Origin: CAWGYT01 sp963826795
Lineage (GTDB): Bacteria; Planctomycetota; Planctomycetia; Pirellulales; Pirellulaceae
Assembly (NCBI GenBank): GCA_963826795.1
Contig: CAWGYT010000010.1
Location: 558,001-622,000 of the forward strand
DNA length: 64,000 bases
Reading direction: 5' to 3'
Shown here in pieces: positions 37,901 through 46,800 of this stretch. The number at the start of each line of letters is the position of its first letter. The stretch's first letter is position 1. A program made the translations under genes and the position numbers. The notes under the pieces were generated by a model that had not been told where the DNA came from, did no database searches, and saw nothing but the letters and a program-made list of their open reading frames with translations.

Positions 37901-38616
37901 CGTTGCAAGTCATCCTCGGCCAAGTGACTAGCACGTGGCACCTTGATTGCCACCGTGCGGTCCAGCTCATGGTCGCGCGCCTTGTAGACCGTGCAGAACG
38001 ATCCAACTCCGACCGGTTCGAGCAACTCGTACTTGCCGAGCTGACGAGACTGCGCGCTGGGTCGCCAATCCAAAGCCACATCTCGTTGGATCCGAAAGCG
38101 TGAACCGCATGAGAGACAAATCAGCTCTTCCTCCGGACCCACGTTGTCCTGCCGGATCACATTGTGGCAGACGGGACAGGTGACCTGCGCTACGCGATCG
38201 ACCTCGGCACGCCGAGGTCCAAAGGATGGAAGCAGGCTCTCGTTTTCTACGATTTCGATCAGCACGCGGTGCAGCCCGACTTGGTCCGCGATCGCCGCGG
38301 CATGCTGAGGGAATCGGCGCGCGAATTCTTCGACGGACGGCTGCTCGGCCAATTTCTCTCGCAGCAGATACTCGTGGTAGATCAGGTCGACCGCACTGTC
38401 GGGATCGGCGTGCAGCGCGGGAAAACGATCGAGGTAATTTTCCGCCAAGCGACGGTCGCCGGATCGCCATTGGTACGCCTGATCGATGCGCGCGAGCTGT
38501 GCGAGCAACTTCGTGCCGACAGGCCCCCCTCGGGCCAGGAATGTATCCAGGTCCGGCGCAGCGTCGGCCTCCCATTGTCGAGTGAATGCCTCCGCCAGAT
38601 CGTTCAGGTCGTGCAT
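34930..38616 (-). CDS. Transmembrane Ser/Thr protein kinase with WD40 repeats
   Basis: This is an intact 1,228-residue protein. Residues 1-140 are helical. A zinc ribbon follows (CPVCHN near 148, CLSCGS near 170). The Hanks-type kinase domain spans about 195-465: glycine loop VGVGSFCTVYKA, invariant Lys in VAIKVPRA, catalytic loop HRDVKPANIMLD, DFGLARR, then GTPAYMSPEQ and DVYALGVIL. A double hydrophobic segment (about 485-530) is the membrane anchor. From about 590 to the end there are 11 or more WD40 repeats (for example VRVWDLNTYES, VRIWDATTGQL, VKVWDVARVL), enough for one or two propellers. It lies 87 bp after the ECF sigma gene, the usual planctomycete arrangement, so the kinase probably controls or responds to that sigma factor. 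Confidence 0.95.
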   Translation of the reverse strand: MHDLNDLAEAFTRQWEADAAPDLDTFLARGGPVGTKLLAQLARIDQAYQWRSGDRRLAENYLDRFPALHADPDSAVDLIYHEYLLREKLAEQPSVEEFARRFPQHAAAIADQVGLHRVLIEIVENESLLPSFGPRRAEVDRVAQVTCPVCHNVIRQDNVGPEEELICLSCGSRFRIQRDVALDWRPSAQSRQLGKYELLEPVGVGSFCTVYKARDHELDRTVAIKVPRASHLAEDDLQRFQREARSVAQLRHPSIVSVYEIGQWDKTPFLVSEFVQGATLADRLSVRRPAPREAAELVATVADALHYAHEMGVVHRDVKPANIMLDEQGTPRLMDFGLARRDAGDVTMTMDGQVLGTPAYMSPEQARGESRKVDGRSDVYALGVILYQLLTGELPFRGTTQMLLHQVLHDEPRRPRSLSHLVPNDLETICLKAMAKEAGRRYATAREFADDLRRFMQGEPIYARPVNGVERAWLWCRRKPALAALTAVVGILLIAIAAGGTAVVSILFMAIATGGTVAAFQFRRQAQKEHLLRDEADENLYYHRIALAHRDLTANLPNPGRADSLLEACPVRHRNWEWYYLKRLWRTEPVVLSDPSGNEFNSVSFSHDGTQLAAGCADGTVRVWDLNTYESVTLHGHVGYVFSVAFHPLDNHRLVSTGADATVRVWDLTTKREAFAPLPGRRDAPANGKGTVYSVAYSPDGERLAAFSGERTVRIWDATTGQLMHELTDHTSRGSCVAFSSDSAIIATGDWPGTVRIWDVRTGRLLRTLEHGEFHPVGSLAFRPNAGSYQLAAGFYSGRVLVWNDAAGRPDRMLEHAGIINGLAFHPQGERLAASTEDRTVVIWDPHVGREILQLRGHTDFCRGLAFGPPDCQAMSDGSRLASTALDGTIRLWDATAIQADEGQERNIFNGAEYDLWSVAINPSGTLLAAAGAEPALRLWDPRTGALKATISDFTQVIFDLDFSADSRYLVAAGIDNDRPPFVVKVWDNQTYRAVAAIRVKGEVFATAFHPSGQWLALGFMDGAVRLASFGDAVPPLIIPLGQHDSDLVMRGVSFRRDGQRLASASRDGVVKVWDVARVLSGELLRGKSAANAESRVADFLPLAECQLKPCVALWSVAYSPDGRHIITGSIDGQLTRWDAETGQRLENRTEASRGGFLSVACSPDGRWIVSVGEDCTVRVYDATSLEFVRRFRGHLGPIHCLAVSDDLIVTGSADQTVRVWDLSAVGR

Positions 38617-38703
38617 ACCGCATGAACCTCGTAGCTACGCCCGACAGGGCGTGGTCTCGCCGCGCCGGCTTCGCCGTGTGGAGACGGCAGGTTCGGAGAG
38701 AGG

Positions 38704-39282
38704 CTACTCAACGCCCAGTTTCTTGCCCGCCCGCTCGATACCGTGCGCCAGTTGCATCCGCCTCGCCTGCGCCTTGCCGCCCAGCCTGACTGCAATCTCC
38801 TCCCACGAAAGTCCGTCGGCGCGGAGCTCCACAAGCTGGCGTTCCTCACAAGTTAATTCGTTGCGGAAAGCCTCCAGCAACTCTTGGTTCGCCAGTTGTT
38901 TGCTGGGCGTTTCGTCCTTCGCAGCCAATTGATCCAACGTTTGCCTGTGGTGGTCCGTCGTCCGTATGTCGCGGCGAAGTCGATACTGCTTCCTGGCCGC
39001 GGATGCCAGTTTGTTACGCGTCATCGTTACCAGGAGTCGAACCAGTTGCGCCGGTGTCTCTAGATCGTATTCCCCAGCCGCGGTTCGAATGAAGAAGCTG
39101 GCCAGCACGGACTGTGCAATATCCATTGAGTCGAACGTTTGCCGTAAACGCTGATCCTCCAGATGCAGTCGGACTTCGCGGCGGATCAGGCGCTCGTATT
39201 TTTCCACAAGCTCCGTCGCTGCCTGATCGTCGCCTGACCGAATCCGAAGAATCACCTCGCGGAAAGCCTGGGAGTCCGTCAT
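38704..39282 (-). CDS. ECF-type RNA polymerase sigma factor
   Basis: I place the start at the ATG of MTDSQAFREV (39282) because residues encoded upstream in this frame are atypical. The 192-residue product has region 2 (VEKYERLIRREVRLHL, SMDIAQSVLASFF) and region 4 with a helix-turn-helix (CEERQLVELRADGLSWEEIAVRLGG). The extra segment between regions and the QSVLASFF wording match planctomycete ECF groups associated with Ser/Thr kinases. It probably directs transcription of a small regulon including the kinase gene behind it. No anti-sigma gene is visible, in keeping with control by phosphorylation. Confidence 0.9.
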   Translation of the reverse strand: MTDSQAFREVILRIRSGDDQAATELVEKYERLIRREVRLHLEDQRLRQTFDSMDIAQSVLASFFIRTAAGEYDLETPAQLVRLLVTMTRNKLASAARKQYRLRRDIRTTDHHRQTLDQLAAKDETPSKQLANQELLEAFRNELTCEERQLVELRADGLSWEEIAVRLGGKAQARRMQLAHGIERAGKKLGVE

Positions 39283-39463
39283 CGCATGACTCAGCACAAT
39301 TGGAGAAGGGGCGTGCCGACCTACATGGCCGGACCGTATCCTAACACGCCCGAAGACCCAAGAGTGTTGCTGAACCACACAATGTCGAGATAAGTTGCCT
39401 TGTCGTGACCCCCGGCTTCTCGCTCACTTACCGCCTTACGCGATTCGATTCGCCGACCGAGCG

Positions 39464-40894
39464 CTACAGCCAGGGACGATCGAATACGGAATCGGTGGCG
39501 ACTGCGTGGAGCGAATCCTGCTCCAGCAAGCTGCGTCCACGTCGCTTGGCCGCCAACGTCTCGCCGAGCGAACCCTCAACCATCCGTACGGTCCGAGGCA
39601 CCGCCGCAGGGACGTACATGCCGCGCTGGAACGCATACACCAGATCGTCCGAATCGAATTCTCCGTTGCCGTCCCAATCACCTTCTTCGAACATCGAATT
39701 CCCGGCGATCCCATCCTCGTACTCGCCCGCCTGCAAGACCTGAACGAGATCCGATGAGTCGAACACGGCGTCGCGGTTGGCATCGCCCACGACGGCGATC
39801 AAGATGGTCCCGTTGAACACGCCGGACGCCACACCCGTGCGCGTGTCAACCAAGCGTTCCAAGGTGAAGTTCCCTGTTGCACCGGCGAACTGACCCGTCC
39901 CGCCCGTAATCGTGTGCGCTTCCACGACCGTCGCGACTGGGTCCAGGGCGGGATCGGTACCGAGTCCCTGACCGTTCGTAAACAGACTGTCGCCGTCGGC
40001 CGCCACAAAGTGAGCTGTCCCGATTCCGGCAAACGTGCGGGCGTCGACTTCAAACTGATAATTCACCGTGTATTGACCCAGGACGGTCGCGTTGCCTGAC
40101 CCGCTACCATTCTGCGTGAAGATCGGGAACTGGGTGGGATCGACGGCGTTTTCCATCGCCGCGATGTCTCCTCGCAGCGGGTGCGTGTAGATCTCAATCG
40201 TCCCGTCCAGCATACCGGTGGTGACGCCCGTCCGCGTGTCAACTGAGCGTTCCAAATGGAAACTTCCCGTCGCGCTCGCGAACCGGCCTGTCCCACCCGT
40301 GATCGTGTGCGTTTCGACGACGGTCGCGACCGGGTCCAGGGCGGGATCGGTACCGAGTCCTTGCGTACTCGTAAAAAGACGATCGCCGTTGGCCGCCACA
40401 AAGTGAGCCGTCCCGATGCCGACGAACGTCAGCGCGTCGACCTCGATCTGATAGGTCACCGTGTACTGACCCAGGTGAGTCGCGTTGCCCGACCCGGTGC
40501 CATTCTGTGTGAAATGAGGGAACTGGGTGGGGTCGACGGCGTTCTCAATGGCTTCGAAGGTCCCTTTCAGGGGTGCAATCTGCGTATTGATCAAGACCTG
40601 GTTGCCTTGACCGATTCTGCCGAGGAAGGCGTCCAAGTCGCCATCGTTGTCGATGTCCGCGAGCGCGACTTTGTAGCTCGACGATACTCCCATTTCCTGA
40701 CCGAGCGAGAAATTCGCCGATCCGTCGTTAAACCAGATTTCGTTCGGCTGATCGACAACGACTCCAAAAAGTCGCGTGCCGTTGGCCACGAACGCATCCA
40801 AGTCGCCGTCGCCGTCGAGGTCGGCTGAGCTGGGCGGAATTGGCGATCGACATGCCCAAAATTTGTCCGCTGTTGGTGAACTGGCCCGTTCCAT
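39464..40894 (-). CDS. VCBS/FG-GAP repeat surface protein, C-terminal segment
   Basis: This is the continuation of the gene starting at 41756. Coding sense in this frame starts near 40830, after one inserted base (the pattern NSAQLADLDGDGDLDAF is restored by skipping it). It begins with VCBS loops (DLDGDGDLDAF, DIDNDGDLDAF). Then come two copies of a unit of about 125 residues (FEAIENAVDPTQFPHFTQNG and MENAVDPTQFPIFTQNG; both with GTGRFA or GTGQFA and LERxVDTRTGV). A dockerin-like pair of calcium loops follows (DANRDAVFDSSDLV, DWDGNGEFDSDDLV). The tail is basic and lacks a PEP-CTERM signal, unlike its two neighbours with the same calcium-loop tail. Confidence 0.8.
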   Translation of the reverse strand: MERASSPTADKFWACRSPIPPSSADLDGDGDLDAFVANGTRLFGVVVDQPNEIWFNDGSANFSLGQEMGVSSSYKVALADIDNDGDLDAFLGRIGQGNQVLINTQIAPLKGTFEAIENAVDPTQFPHFTQNGTGSGNATHLGQYTVTYQIEVDALTFVGIGTAHFVAANGDRLFTSTQGLGTDPALDPVATVVETHTITGGTGRFASATGSFHLERSVDTRTGVTTGMLDGTIEIYTHPLRGDIAAMENAVDPTQFPIFTQNGSGSGNATVLGQYTVNYQFEVDARTFAGIGTAHFVAADGDSLFTNGQGLGTDPALDPVATVVEAHTITGGTGQFAGATGNFTLERLVDTRTGVASGVFNGTILIAVVGDANRDAVFDSSDLVQVLQAGEYEDGIAGNSMFEEGDWDGNGEFDSDDLVYAFQRGMYVPAAVPRTVRMVEGSLGETLAAKRRGRSLLEQDSLHAVATDSVFDRPWL

Positions 40895-41756
40895 CGTTCA
40901 ACCAAACGAGGTTGGGCTGGCCGACTCCGTCGATCTCATTGCCGTTCAACAGGAAGGCATCCAGATCGTGGTCACCGTCGAGGTCTGCGAGTCGCACGCC
41001 AAGGGTGAAACTTGTGTCGAGTGCCTGTCCGCTGTCCGTAAAGTGTCCTTGGCCGTCGTTCAGGTACAGCATATCTCTCGGATTCTCGTGACCTCGGGCG
41101 AGATAGGCGTCCAGGTCGCCATCGTCGTCGACGTCACCCAAGGCAACATCAAAAGTCCAACCGGAACGTGCCAATCGCTGCGCGCTGTCCGTGAACACTC
41201 CGTGACCGTCATTCAGCAGGACGCGACTGGCACCGACGGGGTAGGCGGCCACGACATCCAGATCCAGATCGCCGTCCACGTCGCCCAGAGCCACTTCGAT
41301 GGCACCCCAGGCTTCGTTTTCGAGCCGCCAGCCGGTATCCTGGAAATTGCCGTGACCGTCATTCAACCAGACCTCGCTGGTTTGCTCGCGTAGGCCAAAC
41401 CCAGGGTTGTCTTGCCCAGGTGAGCCGCGGCTAACGTACGCGTCCAGATCACCGTCTTGGTCCAGATCACCCAGCGCAAGGTCACCGACGTTGGTCATTG
41501 CGTCACTCCAGCCTCGAGTGTATTGGCCGTTTCCGTCGTTGAGCCAGACAACGGTTTCGGTGCACGCGTCACCGCCGGGCCAATCGCGGCACCCGACCAA
41601 CAGATCCAGGTCGCCATCGTCGTCCAAATCTCCGAACGCCGCTCCATCGGTGTTGGTTCCCAGGGACTGTCCACTGTCGCGGTACCACAGGTCCGCGGCG
41701 AGCAACTTCCGTTGCTCGAGGCACTCTACGGTCGGTCGAAATCTCTTCTTGCGCAT
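40728..41756 (-). CDS. VCBS/FG-GAP repeat surface protein, N-terminal segment
   Basis: The protein starts MRKKRFRPTVECLEQRKLLA, the planctomycete LEQRKLL export-associated motif. Six or more tandem integrin-like VCBS/FG-GAP repeats of about 45 residues follow, each with a calcium loop of the form DLDDDGDLDLLV / DVDDDGDLDAYL and a VWLNDGxGxFxxxG strand. Such repeats fold into beta-propellers that bind calcium and usually act in adhesion. The useful reading ends near 40835, where a one-base insertion moves the sense to the next segment. Joined, the protein has about 750 residues. It is probably surface-displayed. Confidence 0.82.
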   Translation of the reverse strand: MRKKRFRPTVECLEQRKLLAADLWYRDSGQSLGTNTDGAAFGDLDDDGDLDLLVGCRDWPGGDACTETVVWLNDGNGQYTRGWSDAMTNVGDLALGDLDQDGDLDAYVSRGSPGQDNPGFGLREQTSEVWLNDGHGNFQDTGWRLENEAWGAIEVALGDVDGDLDLDVVAAYPVGASRVLLNDGHGVFTDSAQRLARSGWTFDVALGDVDDDGDLDAYLARGHENPRDMLYLNDGQGHFTDSGQALDTSFTLGVRLADLDGDHDLDAFLLNGNEIDGVGQPNLVWLNDGTGQFTNSGQILGMSIANSAQLSRPRRRRRLGCVRGQRHATFWSRCRSAERNLV

Positions 41757-42486
41757 GAGTTGCTCCTGCGAATGGAAGGAATGCGTTGCGGGCCGAGTTC
41801 TCCGTTGAACTCTCGCCCGGTTAGCTCATCGACAAGCGCGCAAGAAACGCACAGACTCCGCCAAATTTTTGTTTGGTTCGATCCCGCTGGATGTGCTCAT
41901 CCACCGGCAATCAGAAATCCGGCCACTTGGCACGAATGGCATCCTGCCAAGATTCCGCGGCATCGTGCCGCGGGGATTTTTCGCTTCGGTGCAATCCCGA
42001 TGTGTGAGGTAGTACGACAAGTCGACCGGCTGGGTCGTACCGGACATTCGTCGTCCACGGCTCTCCCGCCCGCAATGTAACGTCGCACGATGGTGGCCCT
42101 AAACTCCGGCCCAAATTCTCAACGTGTTCGTGGCCTTCATTCTCTCTCGCGTGCTGTTCCACGTTCGCGTCTACGCCTTCGGCCCGTTTCCAAGATCAAC
42201 CGCCCGTCCAGTCCGTCCCGAGAAAAAGTCATAGGAGTTTTCTTGGCATCCGGGTGGGCCCTCCGTTTGATGTTTTCGAATTTTTCTTGCGCCTGAGGAG
42301 TTAGGTCTAGTTAACATCCGTGGCCAAATTGCCGGCTCAGGGGCATTGCCGGCTCAGGGGCAGCGGTTTGTCCAGCCGCCGCGGCGAACGAGAACTTGGA
42401 ACGCGACGTTGGACGCCGGAAGTGTTCAGAAGACGATACCGCCAAGGCGCAGCGGTCCAATCGACCGTCTTTAACTAATCGAGCGG
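41757..42486. other. Intergenic region with a short direct repeat
   Basis: No gene is supported. A 17-bp unit ATTGCCGGCTCAGGGGC occurs twice in tandem at 42328-42361. The region leads into decayed transposase DNA on the right. Confidence 0.45.
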
Positions 42487-42915
42487 GTGGTCAAGCCGGA
42501 CTACTACTTGTCGAATGCGTCGCTGGACGTGGAGCTGGCGGAATTCGCCCGTGTTGCCAAGGCCGAACACCGTATCGAGGAATGCAACCGGCGAGCGAAG
42601 AGTGAGACCGGCTTGGCCGATTACGAGGTGCGCCATTGGAAGCGGTGGCACCATCACAAACGCTTTCGGTGCTCGCCACCTGGTTCCTGGTTACGGAAGC
42701 CAGGCGAGGCGAAAAGAAATGGACTCCCGAGAACACCGTACAGCAGATCCGCGAAGGGATTTTCGACATCCTCCGCATCGAGCGAGGATGCGATACACCC
42801 TCCCGAATCCGGCGCGAACGCCAACAACGACTCGTACGCAACGAACTGGCACGCCCGTACCATTGGAAGCGTCGTCAGTTGTTGGCACCACGAAACATAA
42901 ATCAGCGACAAATCC
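42487..42915 (+). pseudogene. Transposase C-terminal remnant (IS701-like)
   Basis: The text ELAEFARVAKAEHRIEECNR, then AKSETGLADYEVRHWKRWHHH, in one frame continues after one missing base near 42660 as QTLSVLATWFLVTEARRGEK, KWTPENTVQQIREGIFDILR and RRQLLAPRNINQRQIQ. This is the typical C-terminal part of DDE transposases of the IS701 type common in planctomycetes. The N-terminal half, including most DDE residues, is absent. It is a dead insertion-sequence fragment at the left edge of the protease island. Confidence 0.7.
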
Positions 42916-43125
42916 AGTACAGTCGAACTAGGACATTCCGTAGTTTTTCGCCCGAGGTCTCGTCACTGACGGCATTGCGACCCTAAACGCCCCGACGCCC
43001 TCACAATTTCTATCGCGTCGGATGAGTTCACCGCGACACGGGAGCGTTCTCTGGGTTGACTTCGCACGGCAGGACGCTCAACAGATGGACGCGGGTAGTG
43101 ATCGAGCAGATGGATCCGTGTCGTG

Positions 43126-43486
43126 TCAACGTACCAGATCTCCTTGGGACGTGAGGCGCGGATGGCATGTACGGACATCAACACGTCTGCCGTCGACATC
43201 CTGGAATCGCTTGCCGATCGCGCCACCATCGCGCAGGGCTTTCACGACGTGGAGCAACTCTGGAACGCCGGTCAACAACGGGTGCGGAACATTTGGACGG
43301 ATGTGGCAGTATAGAACGTGAATGTTTGGACGCATGCGTTGGTCGAATTCCTGGGACTGAAACCACAATCACGAACCATTTTGCGATCGAAGCGACTCGC
43401 CTTGAGACGATCCCGACCGGCGTCTTTCTCATACAAGTCGTCGCCAAGTGCTACGAAAACAGATCATGTAGAACGAATTATCAAGG
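43126..43486 (+). pseudogene. Decayed transposase fragment with internal stops
   Basis: Plus-strand text INTSAVDILESLADRATIAQ, then GFHDVEQLWNAGQQRVRNIW and TDVAV, runs into a stop at 43312. It continues as NVNVWTHALVE and, in another frame, CDRSDSP-stop-DDPDRRLSHTSRRQVLRKQIM-stop-NELSR. This matches the C-terminal pattern of a transposase family frequent in planctomycetes, with a Trp and a Gln codon mutated to stops. True substitution stops mean real decay, not sequencing slips. On the minus strand at about 43020-43170, EIWYVDTTRIHLLDH resembles the start of an integrase core, possibly a third element. Confidence 0.6.
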
Positions 43487-43875
43487 CTACGGGCTTTCTG
43501 GTGGCTGCCTCGAACATTCCTCGACGTAGCACAACGCATGACGTGTGGCACAACGCATCATGACGTTGGCCGCTGAGACTAATTCATTTCTCAGAAAGTG
43601 CAGAACTGCGTCACTTCGGTTAATTCCAAATATCGCACGTCCCCAGAAATTGCCAGCTAGCTGTCATCGCGATGTCAAAAGCCTTTGTCATGGAGTAGCG
43701 TACTTACCGCAATTTGAGTCTGTAATTCTTGTTAACTCGTCCGTCACGAATGAGAATGACCGCGCGTCGTTCAGCTTGGGTGATGATTCCGACGTCATTC
43801 TTTTCTTCTCCCTTGGCGGGAATGTTCGCGAATGAAAAGAACAATCAAGAAACGACAAACTGGGAGGAACGGAAG
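43487..43875. other. Intergenic leader before the subtilase gene
   Basis: I see no gene. The only clear signal is the ribosome binding site GGGAGGAACGG at about 43862-43872 ahead of the ATG at 43876. An in-frame ATG at 43819 lacks a good site. Confidence 0.45.
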
Positions 43876-46800
43876 ATGAAACGCGATTATGTGGTGCGCG
43901 GAAATCGCAAACAGATCGAAGAGCTGGACGACATCGTCGCTGTGAAACTTGAAGGCGAGGGCGCGGCGCGTACGGCAACCTTGAACGGAATCGGAGAGCG
44001 ATACACCGCAGCAGACTCCCCGGAGAAAAGCCAGTGGGACGCGTTTGAGCAAGGGGGCTGGACTTTTGTACGGCCGACGCCGGCCACGCGGAACTCCATC
44101 GGGGCCCAAACGGCAATCAATGGAGTCGAGGCCGCGGCTCGCGTTTTTCAGCATCCGAAGGGACGGATCTACCTGGGAGTGGATCGGCTGTCCGTCCGCC
44201 TTCGGGATGACATGACCGACGCCCAGGCGCAGAGCGCGCTAGCCTCCGCCGGACTTAGCGTGGTACGACGGCTCAATTTTGCTCCGCACTTGTACGATGT
44301 CGCTGTCCAAGCGGGCCATGACTTCCTGGCGGCATCCGTCGAACTGAGCGAGAATCCGGACTTCCAATTCGCGGAACCCATTTTTATTGAACACATCCCC
44401 GGCCGTTTTTTACCCACCGATCCGGACTTCGGCGATCAGTGGCACCTTCACAATACAGGGCAAAACGGCGGTACGGCGGGTGCGGATATCCACGCTGAAG
44501 CGGCCTGGGACATGACGCGCGGAGCTGGGATCCGGCTGGCGCTGATCGACAATGGCATCGAGGTGGGACACAGCGATCTGAGCGCCGCGGTCGCGGCGAC
44601 GTCTGGGTTCTTCATGAGCGGCGGAGGCTTCACGCAGGGTACAGTCGGATTCCCGAACGGGGATCATGGAACGTTCTGCGCCGGCATGGCGACGGTGTGC
44701 GCCAATAATGGCGTAAACGGTTGCGGCGTCGCGAATCAAGCGGATCTGGTGGCAGTCGCATGTCTCGTGGATCAGCTCGGCACCCAAGCGACACTGGCCC
44801 GCGCGATCGCCTACGCCGCGGATCCTTCCCAGGAAATCGCGGGCGCAGATCCGGCCACCGGAGCCGATGTCATTTCGTGCAGCCTCGGGCCCAACGGAGC
44901 AGATTGGGACCTCACTGGCACACTGCAAACTGCCATCGACTTCGCCGTTAATAACGGCAGAGGCGGACTGGGTACGCCCATTTTTTGGGCCGTCACGAAT
45001 GGAAACTTTCAGATCCAGTTTGACGAAGTGTGTTCGTATGCCAACGTCATCGCGGTCGGACGATCCACGCGGAATGACCTGGAGGACAATTGCGGTTTCG
45101 GGCCTGAGCTCCAATTCCTCGCCACGGGCGTGGATGTTTCGAGCACCCAGCAGGGGAACGGATTCGGCGCGAGCACGGGCACCAGCTTCGCGGCTCCGAC
45201 GGCAGCAGGCGTAGGCGCGCTGGTGCTGGCCGTAAATGCCGATTTGGCGTGGGACGACGTTCGGCAAATCATGCGCGATACATGCGACAAGATTGGCGGC
45301 GTGGTTTACGATGCCAACGGGCACAACAATGACTACGGGTTTGGCCGGATCAATGCAGAACGCGCCGTGTGCCAAGCCGGAAGCATCATTACTCTCGACA
45401 CGCCATCGGTGACATTCAATGACGTGCCGGAGTTGGAAACGACAGCTCGCGCGGTCGTGTTCACGGTGATCGGCTGTCAGGCGGCGACGTTTCAGATCGT
45501 GGCCGGGCCCACGGTCACCAGCGGTCCGGGCGGTTTCGGGACACTGCCCAGTTCGACTTCGGCCTTGGGCAGCACGGCCACCATCGAAACACGCCAGGCG
45601 CGGCTCTGGCTGTCCTTCACTGGCACCAACGCCGGGGATATCGCCACGGGTGAAGTCACCGTCCGCCACGTCGAATCGGGGCAGCAGTGGGTGATCCCCA
45701 TTTCCGCCAACACCATCGAGCGGCCCACGGTTGCGGTCGCCCTGGCTTTCGATCAGAGCGGTTCCATGCTCGATCCTTCGGGCCTTTCCGGCTTCGCCAC
45801 CCGGGGCGACGTGCTCAAGTTTTCCGCTCCCGTCTTCGTCAACGTCATTCAGGAGCAGAACGGCATTGGCATCGTCAGCTTCGATCAGAACGCCTACGTC
45901 AACATGCCGGTCGCCACCGCCGGTCCTCCCACCGCGTTTGATCCCACGCGTGCGACGGCCCTGGGGGCCATCGCCGCCTACGCCCCAAATCCTTCCGGCC
46001 TGACGGCCATCGGCGACGCGGTCGAAGCGGCTCATAACATCCTCATGCCCGCGACCAGCTTCGATCAGCGCGCCATGATCGTCTTCACCGATGGCCACGA
46101 AACCGAAGCCAAGTACATCGCGGACGTCGCCAGCCTCATCAACGATCGCGTCTTCGCCATCGGCCTCGGCACGGCCGATCAGATCCAGCCCAGCGCCTTA
46201 ACCGCGCTCACCAACGGCAGCGGCGGTTATCTCTTGCTCACCGGCGCCATCGGTCCCGAGGATCTCTTCCTGCTCAGCAAGTACTACCTGCAGATTCTCG
46301 CCGGCGCCACCAACATGGACGTTGTCCTCGATCCGGAAGGCTCCATCAAACCGGGACAGAAGCATCGCATCCCCTTCCACCTCAACGAAGCCGACATCGC
46401 CGCCAACGTCATTCTGCTCGGTGCCACCAATCTGCCCATCATCCGCTTCGCCCTCGAGACTCCCGACGGCCAACTCATCGATGCCGGTGTCGCGAGTTCC
46501 ACCGCCGGGATCGATTACATCCACGCCCAGGGGGTCAACTACTACCGCATGACCTTGCCGGTGCCCATCGGTCCGTCAGGGGCGCGTTCCGGCAAGTGGC
46601 ATGCCGTTCTCACGGTCGATGAGCGTTACTACAAGCGTTACCTGGCCTCGCTCGATAATTACCCCGAGCTCTACCAGCAGGTGCTTGCGCACGGCGTCAG
46701 CTACAGCCTCAGCGTCCACTCCTACTCCGGCATCCGCCTGCAAGGTCAGATCCTGCAAACTTCGCTGCAGCCCGGTGCCACCATGACCGTGCGCGGCGTG

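Noticed and set aside
44410..46098. Minus-strand open frame (562 codons) opposite the subtilase, partly repeated at 48840-49553
   Set aside because: It is the complement of the subtilase and the shared module; the repeat copies it automatically. No protein character.
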